Positions 1-4,946 of a stretch of 7,187 bases of DNA are shown here, in pieces (position 1 is the first letter of the stretch; each line of letters opens with the position of its first letter). The stretch spans positions 1-7,187 of the forward strand of contig CAWUIO010000195.1 of assembly GCA_963922455.1 (NCBI GenBank), given 5' to 3'. Made by a program: the position numbers and the translations under genes. The notes below the pieces were generated by a model. That model made no database searches. It saw only the letters and a list, made by a program, of their open reading frames with translations, and had not been told where the DNA came from. The stretch comes from CAWUIO01 sp963922455 (GTDB lineage Bacteria > Bacteroidota > Bacteroidia > Cytophagales > Microscillaceae).

Positions 1-36
1 AACCCCAAACTGACCCTTTTCGCCGACAAAAAATAA
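1..36 (+). CDS. Possible C-terminal end of a rightward gene (partial)
   Basis: Frame 1 is open from the window edge to a TAA at 34-36 and reads NPKLTLFADKK. The codons are more GC-rich than the AT-rich DNA that follows, as expected at a gene-to-spacer boundary. Eleven codons are too few to identify a product, and a chance open stretch of this length is common, so this is only a suggestion that a coding region enters from the left. Confidence 0.25.
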   Translation, partial: NPKLTLFADKK

Positions 37-74
37 ACTTAAACAGTTTCTAAGATAAGAATAAAACGGAGGGT

Positions 75-111
75 AAAAAAAAACAGTGCTCCCAAATTCA
101 TTGGGGCACTG
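75..111 (-). terminator. Rho-independent terminator for leftward transcription
   Basis: Arms 84-95 and 101-111 pair as CAGTGC-CCCAA with TTGGGGCACTG, with one bulged T at 90 and a 5-nt loop. Read leftward, the hairpin is followed by nine U residues (A-run at 75-83). There is no T-run on the rightward side, so it acts only on leftward transcripts. It lies about 155 bp beyond the ssb stop, behind another terminator. Confidence 0.65.
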
Positions 112-219
112 CTTAGGATGAAGGATACTGGTCTTTGGGCCGATGCTTAGGGCTTAGCACTATGGGGCATCCCGGATGAGTGGTAGATAGTTGTTTGCTG
201 ATTTCCGCAAAGGCTTTTT

Positions 220-251
220 AAAAAAAACCGCTCCCAGCGGGAGCGGTTTTT
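220..251 (-). terminator. Bidirectional terminator immediately downstream of ssb
   Basis: A perfect hairpin, CCGCTCCC (228-235), loop AGC, GGGAGCGG (239-246), has eight A on its left and five T on its right. It can therefore end transcripts from either direction. It begins 15 bp past the ssb stop codon and is most likely the ssb terminator; it could also stop rightward read-through from the left edge. Confidence 0.85.
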
Positions 252-265
252 CAAACATTCACGGT

Positions 266-625
266 TTACTTGCTCATCACAGTTTTGTCAGATTTGGATC
301 CAATCATAAATACTTCTCGGGCCTTAACTTCGGTCACATAGCGTTTCATCCCATCCCGGTCTTCGTAGGATCGTGAGGTGAGTTTGCCTTCGATAACTAC
401 CTCTTTCCCTTTCTTTAAAAAGTTTTGGGCTATTTCTGCCAGTTTTCCCCAGGCTACTATTCGGTGCCATTGGGTATCTTCCACCCGCTCGCCTTGTTGA
501 TTTTTATAATAATCACTGGTGGCTAGGGAAAATTGGGCTACCATGTTTCCATTCTCAAAAGTTCGGATTTCTGGGTCTTGCCCTAGGCGGCCGATTAATT
601 GTACGCGGTTGTGTATTTGATTCAT
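266..625 (-). CDS. ssb: Single-stranded DNA-binding protein, short form without acidic tail
   Basis: This 119-residue protein is a single OB-fold SSB, which coats single-stranded DNA during replication, recombination and repair in the cytoplasm. Family landmarks are the N-terminal strand NRVQLIGRLGQDPEI (6-20), FSLATSDYY (32-40), the DNA-stacking region around TQWHRIVAWGK with W53 and W59, and the strand KGKEVVIEGKLTSRSYEDRDG near residues 72-93. The fold ends near residue 110. The remaining tail (GSKSDKTVMSK) is basic and lacks the usual acidic DDDIPF-like tip that recruits partner proteins. Short SSBs like this are common in Bacteroidota, often alongside a longer housekeeping copy; the usual neighbours of that copy in the phylum (mutY, gld genes) are not seen here. 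No Shine-Dalgarno sequence precedes the ATG. A strong hairpin terminator follows the stop, and the gene diverges from the zinc-ribbon gene. Confidence 0.93.
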   Translation of the reverse strand: MNQIHNRVQLIGRLGQDPEIRTFENGNMVAQFSLATSDYYKNQQGERVEDTQWHRIVAWGKLAEIAQNFLKKGKEVVIEGKLTSRSYEDRDGMKRYVTEVKAREVFMIGSKSDKTVMSK

Positions 626-750
626 AGTGACGCATGTTTTGGTTAAAAAATTTCTACACCGAAGTATTCCTGTTGTCTGCGTTTCCGGACCTTAGCGGTG
701 AAGAACTGGTACAAAGCACGGGAAAAAAAAAGCCGGAATCGTATGGAAAA

Positions 751-810
751 TGTTTACTTACGTTTATATTCGTTTGTAAATGTTTATAAACGTTTAAATT
801 TTTTCAAACG
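751..810 (+). repeat. Five in-register 10-bp repeats plus one inverted copy in the divergent spacer
   Basis: Starting at 751, 761, 771, 781 and 791 the DNA repeats a unit of consensus YGTTTRNWWW (for example TGTTTACTTA and CGTTTATATT) with no spacing change. An inverted unit, TTTTCAAACG, follows directly at 801-810, and a further inverted core, GTAAACA, lies at 827-833. Overlapping dyads result: CGTTTGTAAA (771-780) pairs with TTTATAAACG (783-792) at nine of ten positions. Units 10 bp apart fall on one face of the helix, as in arrays bound cooperatively by a regulator or replication protein. The location between ssb and the zinc-ribbon gene suggests control of one or both. No matching binding protein is identified. 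Confidence 0.8.
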
Positions 811-858
811 AATATTCTTTTACCTGGTAAACAATGACTTAGCTAAAATGCTAGCAAT

Positions 859-1218
859 ATGAAAAAAGTATGTCAACAATGTGGGGTGGAAATGAAGGGG
901 CGCATCGATAAACGCTTTTGCTCCGATTATTGTCGCAATGCCTTTCACAATGAGCGCAACCGGGGGCTAAATTCCTACATTAGAGAAGTGAATAGCACCC
1001 TAAAAAAGAACCGCTCGATCCTGGCCTCGCTCAACCCCCACGGAAAGAACAAAATCCATAAAAACGATTTACAAAGCCAAGGCTTTAACTTTAAGTACTT
1101 TACCAGTGTGTACCGTACCAAAGCGGGCAAGGTATACTACTTCTGCTATGACCAGGGCTATTTGCCCTTGGACAATGATTTTTTTGCTTTGGTGGTAAAA
1201 CAAGAGTATGCAGGGTGA
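859..1218 (+). CDS. Small zinc-ribbon protein of unknown function
   Basis: The 119-residue product begins with a treble-clef/zinc-ribbon motif, C5-x2-C8 and C21-x3-C25 (FCSDYCRNAFHNERNR), then a basic segment KKNRSIL around residues 49-55 and a C-terminal aromatic-rich part ending near FALVVKQEYAG. The spacing of the cysteines and the RNAFHN run resemble short hypothetical zinc-ribbon proteins seen widely in Bacteroidota. Such ribbons usually bind nucleic acid or stabilise a small fold, but no function is established here. It is cytoplasmic, with no signal peptide or membrane segment. The ATG is the first in frame and has no Shine-Dalgarno sequence. It diverges from ssb across the spacer with the phased 10-bp array, so a role near DNA metabolism or as a regulator of that array is possible but speculative. 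Confidence 0.85.
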   Translation: MKKVCQQCGVEMKGRIDKRFCSDYCRNAFHNERNRGLNSYIREVNSTLKKNRSILASLNPHGKNKIHKNDLQSQGFNFKYFTSVYRTKAGKVYYFCYDQGYLPLDNDFFALVVKQEYAG

Positions 1219-1239
1219 TAAATTAAGGAGCTGAGGTAA

Positions 1240-1539
1240 ATTTATCGAGGTATTATAAACATACCCAAAAACTTATAAAATAAAATTTTCAAGAAACTGT
1301 TCAAAGAGGCAGAAACCGCCAATCTAAACCCGGAAGACATGAAAGCATACGAAGAAAGTTTAAAGGAGCATTGGGATGAATACAGCATCCTAAAGTCAAA
1401 AAAAGAAGAAGGAAAAAATGAAAAAGCAATTGAGATTGCCATTAATCTTATTAAAGAAGGAAGTGAAATTAAGTTTATTTCTAAAATTACTGGAATCCCA
1501 ATGGATAAAATAGAAGAATTAAGAAAAAACTTAAAATAA
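1240..1539 (+). pseudogene. C-terminal remnant of an Rpn-family (PD-(D/E)XK) recombination-promoting nuclease/transposase
   Basis: Reading 1240-1539 in one frame gives a short stretch, a TAA at 1276-1278, then NKIFKKLFKEAETANLN..., followed by YEESLKEHWDEYSILKSKKE and KAIEIAINLIKEGSEIKFIS, ending in TGIPMDKIEELRKNLK. This matches the C-terminal part of Rpn-type proteins: an LFxxAEIA helix, the YEESLK segment, a charged coiled linker, and a final helix-turn-helix-like EFISKxTGLxxxEIxxL tail. The full family is about 290 residues with an N-terminal PD-(D/E)XK nuclease domain, which is absent here, so this is a truncated relic. The longest intact piece starts at the ATG at 1339 (66 codons); whether it is translated is unknown. 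Upstream sequence is AT-rich and runs directly into the end of the zinc-ribbon gene. The assignment rests on remembered family pattern, not on an alignment. Confidence 0.65.
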
Positions 1540-1551
1540 TATTAAGAAAGG

Positions 1552-1629
1552 GCATAACATTCGCTATCCGCAACGGCCCCACGAAGCTTTTGCGCAACCC
1601 TTGCCGTTGCCGATAGCTTGACGTTGTGC
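1552..1629 (+). repeat. Long imperfect palindrome with integron attC-like architecture
   Basis: Outer boxes GCATAAC (1552-1558) and GTTGTGC (1623-1629) are complementary with one T-G wobble and carry the AAC/GTT ends of attC R boxes. Inner arms GCTATCCGCAACGGC (1563-1577) and GCCGTTGCCGATAGC (1603-1617) pair at 14 of 15 positions. Unequal unpaired spacers (4 and 5 nt) separate outer from inner stems, as in attC, and a 25-nt loop closes the structure. It begins 12 bp after the stop of the preceding reading frame and ends 14 bp before the next start, the cassette geometry. The R boxes depart from RYYYAAC/GTTRRRY at one position each, and no integrase is in the window. It could instead be a generic intergenic palindrome. 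Confidence 0.5.
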
Positions 1630-1643
1630 TTAATTAGAAAATA

Positions 1644-2165
1644 TTGAGAACGATTCAATTTTTAATAATAGTTGTAATTGGCCTTCAATCTTGCTCTGGG
1701 CAATCTTCTAATAGACCTAAAAGTGAAAAGATTATTCCAAATCAGGAGTTAATCATTAAGATTGACACAAAAGATTCCCTTTCAATATCTGGGGTTAAGG
1801 CAATACCACTTGATGTATTTAATAGAAGCCAGCTGAAATATTTATCAATTTGGGGTCAGGATTGTGATATTGAAGGCGTAGATTGCTTTGCTATTTCTGA
1901 AATTCCAAATAAAATTGAAAAATTAGAAAATCTCGAAGAGCTTCACTTGACGCTGAATTATATAACAACCTTACCATCGGAGATCTTAAGACTAAAGAAA
2001 CTAAGAGTCCTGGATTTAACTGAAAACCCTGGATTTAACGATATTGATAGGGTTGTTCAAATGAAGTGGCTTGAAGAGTTTTACTGTTTTGGTTGTCATC
2101 TATCAGAACCGGACTTAGAGAAATTGAAGCAAGAACTACCGAATTGTAAAATCGGAATTGAATAA
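1644..2165 (+). CDS. Leucine-rich-repeat lipoprotein
   Basis: The 173-residue product has a short N-terminal hydrophobic segment (FLIIVVIGL) and a lipobox LQSC with the lipidated cysteine at residue 17, so it should be a membrane-anchored lipoprotein. The residues after the cysteine (SGQSSN) are not the acidic-rich signal used for surface display in Bacteroidota, which favours a periplasm-facing position. From about residue 65 there are three or four leucine-rich repeats, clearest as LENLEELHLTLNYITTLP and LKKLRVLDLTENPGF. The end, LSEPDLEKLKQELPNCKI, resembles the capping segment of other bacterial LRR proteins. LRRs bind proteins; the partner is unknown. The start is a TTG at 1644: an in-frame TAG at 1635 leaves no room for an upstream ATG, and the TTG places the signal peptide correctly. 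No promoter is obvious in the short gap after the attC-like palindrome. Confidence 0.82.
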   Translation: MRTIQFLIIVVIGLQSCSGQSSNRPKSEKIIPNQELIIKIDTKDSLSISGVKAIPLDVFNRSQLKYLSIWGQDCDIEGVDCFAISEIPNKIEKLENLEELHLTLNYITTLPSEILRLKKLRVLDLTENPGFNDIDRVVQMKWLEEFYCFGCHLSEPDLEKLKQELPNCKIGIE

Positions 2166-2171
2166 ACGAAG

Positions 2172-2240
2172 CCCCCTCTCCCGCAAGTCTGCGACTTGTG
2201 GGGTTGTACAGGAAGTTTGTAACTCTCGAGGCGCTTGTAC
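2172..2240 (+). repeat. Dispersed repeat, copy 1
   Basis: The core 2174-2199 is identical over 26 bp to 4254-4279. After a short diverged stretch, TTGTACAGGAAGT (2204-2216) matches 4285-4297, with a 1-bp offset between the two blocks. The core contains a small hairpin, CAAGTC (2184-2189), TGC, GACTTG (2193-2198). The repeat begins 6 bp after the stop of the LRR lipoprotein gene. Elements with this hairpin seem to recur in Bacteroidota intergenic DNA, though that is a recollection and not a search result. Confidence 0.75.
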
Positions 2241-2296
2241 CAGATGTTTGATGCCAAAGCCCATGTACGCCAACAGCTAAACCTGCGGGAGAAGGG
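2174..2296 (+). repeat. Long inverted repeat spanning copy 1
   Basis: CCCTCTCCCGC (2174-2184) is complementary to GCGGGAGAAGGG (2285-2296) apart from one extra base. This encloses about 100 bp that includes the small CAAGTC/GACTTG hairpin. It lies directly after the LRR lipoprotein gene and could fold as one large cruciform or transcript structure. The open frame running through 2235-2423 is not considered a gene. Confidence 0.5.
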
Positions 2297-2324
2297 TTTT
2301 CACAGTCCAGCAGCCCTTAGGCTA

Positions 2325-2346
2325 GCAGTTCAGCGAACTGCCTTTT
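2325..2346 (+). terminator. Possible rightward terminator hairpin
   Basis: GCAGTTC (2325-2331), loop AGC, GAACTGC (2335-2341) is a perfect 7-bp stem followed by C and four T. The T-run is short, so it is a weak terminator at best. It lies between the LRR lipoprotein gene and the metalloprotease gene and would separate their transcripts. Confidence 0.4.
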
Positions 2347-2431
2347 ATTCAAAAGTTGGGGAGGACTCCTTCAGAATATCTACGCAAAACGGGGGATTGA
2401 ACTGTAAGTTGATATTAATCTAATAAAGTCT

Positions 2432-3583
2432 ATGAATAGAAAATTAATTTATTTCTTATTACTATTATTTTTTGGGGTAGGCTTTCGTAATGAAAAAAAA
2501 TCAAATGTAGTAAGTGAACAAAGCCCTGAAAGTAAGCTGACGTGCAAACTTCCAAGAGTAATTGAAGGGCCAATCGCTCTTGGCTTTCCTAAAGTGGAAG
2601 GCTTAGCTCCTTCAATCGGTCAGTTAAACATGACTGTTCTTTTTGTTGATTTTGAAGATGTGCCAGCTAGCAAAAGTTTGGATAGTGTGTTTTCAATCAT
2701 TAATCCGATTGCCCCAAATTTTTTTTACGAAACTTCCTATGGGCGGTTGGAATTGAATTTGAACCCACACCTGGAATGGTTACGATTGAGCAAGCCATCG
2801 GAACACTACGCAACAGCGATCTACTATGGGCAACCACACTTAGATTTTATTCAAGAAGCCGTTGATTTAGCTGATGACAAAGTTGATTTCAGTCAAACCA
2901 ATATTGTTTTAGTAGTAACAAACCCAGAAGCCGAAAAGATTAAGCAAGGGCCAACGTTTAAATCAATAGATTCTGCTTACCATATAAAAGCAGATGGTGC
3001 AAGCATTCCAACCGGAATTACTTCTGGTTACGATATTAACTATTGGGGGGGGATCTGGTTGGCACATGAAATGGGCCATACATTTGGTCTACCAGACCTT
3101 TATCATTTTGGCTCGGACAGCCTCAATCGATATGTTGGAACATTTGGATTGATGGGAACATGTGATGCACACGCACCCGGGTATTTTGCTTTTGAGCGTT
3201 GGATACTTGGCTGGCTGGATGATGATCAAATCTATTGCCATGAAATAGGAGAGGCTGTGGTTGAAATACAGGCTATTGAAAAAGTGGGTGGCACCAAAGC
3301 CCTGATAATTGCTCTCGACAATTCAAGAGCATTGGTAGTTGAAAGCAGAAGAAAAATAGGCTTTGATAAAAAATCGAGAGAAGGAGCTTTGGTTTATCTA
3401 GTTAATACCGCATTACCGGGTGGTAGTGGTCCGATCCGGGTAAAACCTGGGGTGAAAAGTAAATATGAATTTCTTCAAGACGCCCCCATGGTTAAAGGAG
3501 AAACCTACACTTTTGAAAATGTAAGGATAGAGATCCTTGATTCAAACAAAGAAAGTGATAAAGTAAAAGTGATTGTTGAATAA
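2432..3583 (+). CDS. Secreted M6-type zinc metalloprotease
   Basis: The 383-residue product carries HEMGHTFGLPD at 212-222, the HExxHxxGxxD zinc signature: H212 and H216 bind zinc, E213 is the catalytic base, and D222 is the likely third ligand. Downstream, GTFGLMGTCDAHAPGYF (236-252) with M241 fits the conserved Met-containing turn that follows in M6 (immune inhibitor A-like) peptidases, and FERWILGWLD is also typical of that group. The N-terminus has a hydrophobic signal (LIYFLLLLFFGVG, residues 5-17). There is no lipobox cysteine, although phenylalanine sits where one would be expected (GVGF). The region 40-200 resembles the N-lobe of the peptidase. The last 100 residues form a beta-rich tail without an evident type IX sorting domain. 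Its role is extracellular or periplasmic proteolysis; the substrate is unknown. No Shine-Dalgarno sequence precedes the ATG. It is flanked by palindromes and has no operon partner overlapping it. Confidence 0.9.
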   Translation: MNRKLIYFLLLLFFGVGFRNEKKSNVVSEQSPESKLTCKLPRVIEGPIALGFPKVEGLAPSIGQLNMTVLFVDFEDVPASKSLDSVFSIINPIAPNFFYETSYGRLELNLNPHLEWLRLSKPSEHYATAIYYGQPHLDFIQEAVDLADDKVDFSQTNIVLVVTNPEAEKIKQGPTFKSIDSAYHIKADGASIPTGITSGYDINYWGGIWLAHEMGHTFGLPDLYHFGSDSLNRYVGTFGLMGTCDAHAPGYFAFERWILGWLDDDQIYCHEIGEAVVEIQAIEKVGGTKALIIALDNSRALVVESRRKIGFDKKSREGALVYLVNTALPGGSGPIRVKPGVKSKYEFLQDAPMVKGETYTFENVRIEILDSNKESDKVKVIVE

Positions 3584-3598
3584 ATAGTAAAAAGTACG

Positions 3599-3674
3599 AC
3601 CGCACTATATGGTTTATAAGCAATAGCAGGTTTAATGCTATTTTGATATTTAAAACTATAAATCAAAGGGCGGT
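3599..3674 (+). repeat. Nested three-stem imperfect palindrome after the metalloprotease gene
   Basis: Three pairs of arms nest in order: ACCGC (3599-3603) with GCGGT (3670-3674); GGTTTATA (3611-3618) with TATAAATC (3657-3664), seven of eight positions; and AATAGCA (3622-3628) with TGCTATT (3636-3642), perfect with a 7-nt loop. It begins 15 bp after the protease stop and ends 3 bp before the first ATG of the next gene. Its size and position resemble a cassette recombination site, but it lacks the AAC/GTT ends of attC. It may instead be a transcript structure. Confidence 0.6.
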
Positions 3675-3677
3675 GCT

Positions 3678-4175
3678 ATGGGGCAGTTTAATGGCTTGAA
3701 ATCCGCTACTGTTACTACACAAACCGCTGCACTTCACAAAAGAAAACAGAAAGTGGGATATTATACAAGAGTGTTCTGTAAGTTGAATAAAAAAACCAGT
3801 GTCGAGCAAATTTTGGAGAAATTAAACTCGAGGGGTTTTACGGCAAAATCGAATCTCAACCAAAACGAACTCCCTTCAGAAAACTGGACTAATTTTGAAT
3901 TACATTGTAAAGAAGGAAAACTACCCATTCTAGTTGAAATAAATCGAATTGGAGAATCTGATGGATGGGCTAAGGAAGAAATCGAAGAGTTTAAAGAAGC
4001 AATTGGGAAACCTGGATTGTTTGATTCAAATAAGAAGAAAGTGATAAAACACCTAGACCAGACTAGCTCAATTTTATGTAATCAATTACCTACTTCGGAC
4101 ATTGATGATGCTGGATACGACATTAATGGCGAGCTCAAGCAAATATTTGTATGTGATTTTGAAGGAATAATTTAG
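3678..4175 (+). CDS. Hypothetical cytoplasmic protein, start uncertain
   Basis: The frame encodes up to 165 residues from the ATG at 3678, or 140 from the GTG at 3753 (VGYYTRVFCKL...). The shorter form looks more likely to be the folded protein. The first 25 residues (MGQFNGLKSATVTTQTAALH...) are low in structural character and lie in DNA that continues the palindrome-associated spacer. From residue 28 on there is a mixed alpha/beta pattern: YYTRVFCKLNKKTSVEQILE, then ELHCKEGKLPILVEINRIG, a helical EEIEEFKEAIG, and a C-terminal DDAGYDINGELKQIFVCDFE. There is no signal peptide, membrane segment or recognisable catalytic motif. I do not recognise a characterised family, although the overall look is of a small conserved protein found in Bacteroidota accessory DNA. 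It sits between palindromes like its neighbours, and no ribosome-binding site distinguishes the starts. Confidence 0.7.
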   Translation: MGQFNGLKSATVTTQTAALHKRKQKVGYYTRVFCKLNKKTSVEQILEKLNSRGFTAKSNLNQNELPSENWTNFELHCKEGKLPILVEINRIGESDGWAKEEIEEFKEAIGKPGLFDSNKKKVIKHLDQTSSILCNQLPTSDIDDAGYDINGELKQIFVCDFEGII

Positions 4176-4180
4176 TGTGA

Positions 4181-4263
4181 CGGAGAGGGCTTTTATTCAG
4201 GGAATAAATTAATCGTGAAAGAATAAATAGGGAAAGTATAACAACACCATTAGCCCTCTCCCG
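4181..4263 (+). repeat. Inverted repeat after the hypothetical gene, merging into repeat copy 2
   Basis: CGGAGAGGGCT (4181-4191) is complementary to AGCCCTCTCCCG (4252-4263) with a single 1-nt indel. The interior holds a second perfect hairpin, TTTATTC (4192-4198), AGG, GAATAAA (4202-4208). It starts 5 bp after the preceding stop codon. The right arm is shared with the second copy of the dispersed repeat, so the two structures overlap. Confidence 0.45.
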
Positions 4264-4310
4264 CAAGTCTGCGACTTGTAGGCCTTGTACAGGAAGTCTG
4301 CAACTTGAAG
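4254..4310 (+). repeat. Dispersed repeat, copy 2
   Basis: Positions 4254-4279 repeat 2174-2199 exactly, and 4285-4297 repeat 2204-2216. The same CAAGTC (4264-4269), TGC, GACTTG (4273-4278) hairpin is present. A second, weaker echo, AAGTCTGCAACTT, follows at 4294-4306. Beyond about 4310 the similarity to copy 1 is lost. Together with copy 1 it brackets 2.08 kb carrying the metalloprotease and the hypothetical gene in direct orientation. Confidence 0.75.
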
Positions 4311-4480
4311 CGCGGGCCCAATTTTAAGTTGTCCGCATCTTTTCGGGCATTTGTCATGCCTGGGCTTGGATTGGATGCCACTAAGTTGACAGCATTGAGG
4401 GGGACGTTAAAACCAGAAGAGGTGATTAAGTGCTGCATTCCAATTAGCCGTAAATTAGTCTTGGCTTCCGGTTCCAAAAT
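4311..4480 (+). other. Intergenic stretch with no supported gene
   Basis: Open frames run on both strands here, but neither has a credible start, domain or composition, and both overlap the repeat. The only visible structure is a small hairpin, CGGGCAT (4344-4350) with ATGCCTG (4356-4362), with no T-run. It may be the decayed remainder of an older insertion. Confidence 0.5.
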
Positions 4481-4509
4481 CTCTCTTCTCTCTGCTCTCT
4501 CTTCTTCTT
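4481..4509 (+). repeat. Polypyrimidine tract
   Basis: Twenty-nine bases contain only C and T, apart from one G at 4494, in a CTCT/TCTTC pattern. It abuts the structured RNA element. Strand-asymmetric tracts of this sort are prone to slippage and can adopt non-B DNA; no function can be read from it. Confidence 0.7.
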
Positions 4510-4649
4510 AGGCTTAGGGATGGAGCGGCCTGTCTGAGCTCGTGCAGGCCTCGCGGGGAAAGGCAGCGAGTAGCGAGAGCCCGACCGGCGCTTACTCCTT
4601 ACTTCAAATATAAGCAGATCTCACAAGCGCCGGGAAGCCCCATTCTTTT
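4510..4649 (+). ncRNA. Conserved-looking multi-stem RNA element, resembling the Flavo-1 type
   Basis: The segment folds into at least two strong stems: GGCCTG (4527-4532) with CAGGCC (4545-4550), and CCGGCGCTT (4585-4593) with AAGCGCCGG (4625-4633), the latter a perfect 9-bp stem. GGCTT (4511-4515) and AAGCC (4635-4639) can close the whole. Between the stems lies AGCGAGTAGCGAGAGCCCGAC, and just past the second stem GAAGCCCC followed by a U-rich run (4643-4649). The combination GCGAGAGCCCGAC, a variable hairpin and GGAAGCCCC recurs, as I recall, between genes in many Bacteroidota genomes, similar to the predicted Flavo-1 RNA motif. Its function is unknown. The identification needs a covariance search; alternatively it may be a repeat-derived terminator. 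Confidence 0.55.
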
Positions 4650-4847
4650 AAAAATTACAAATTTGAGAAAAAAAGTGCCGGAATTGGAAAACTATTTTTA
4701 CAAAAGATCGTAGCCTAGTATTTTTTGATGAGGATGTGATTTTTCATCTTTTTTTTAAGCACTTTATTTAGCCTACTAATGGCGCTTTCTCATACCATGC
4801 ATCCGGGATTTATTGGCTAGCCCTCGTATACCCTGCTTTCTAGCCAC

Positions 4848-4876
4848 TTGCTACTCAGGGATCGGTAAGATATTTG
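4848..4876 (+). promoter_or_regulatory. Candidate Bacteroidota-type promoter for the S8 protease gene
   Basis: TTG at 4848-4850, an 18-bp gap, then GATATTTG (4869-4876) resembles the phylum's -33 TTTG and -7 TAnnTTTG elements, with one mismatch in the -7 box. The start codon lies 70 bp downstream. A 7-bp inverted repeat, TGGCTAG (4814-4820) with CTAGCCA (4840-4846), abuts the -33 element and could be an operator. The rest of 4650-4946 is AT-rich with an eight-T run at 4749-4756 and no gene. Confidence 0.35.
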
Positions 4877-4946
4877 GATATTTTCATTGGGGAACTGCCC
4901 CTTGGGCCGTGTAGGTTTCGAGTGTTTATATCAAATAAAAGCTGCC

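Noticed and set aside
112..219. Transfer RNA or riboswitch between the two leftward terminators
   Set aside because: No T-loop sequence, acceptor pairing or known riboswitch core could be found.
751..833. CRISPR array or chromosomal origin with DnaA boxes
   Set aside because: The units are contiguous 10-mers with no spacers, and no TTATCCACA-like DnaA box is present.
1242..1442. Leftward frame opposite the Rpn remnant
   Set aside because: It is the antisense of lysine/glutamate-rich codons, giving a phenylalanine/serine-rich peptide with no signal of its own.
2235..2423. Open frame of 62 codons starting at TTG between the LRR lipoprotein and protease genes
   Set aside because: It starts inside the dispersed repeat and long inverted repeat and runs through a hairpin (2325-2341). 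It shows no domain or signal and looks like repeat DNA that happens to be open.
4250..4511. Overlapping open frames on both strands (4305-4511 rightward, 4250-4477 leftward)
   Set aside because: They overlap each other and the repeat, one ends in the polypyrimidine tract as a low-complexity serine/leucine tail, and neither resembles a known protein.
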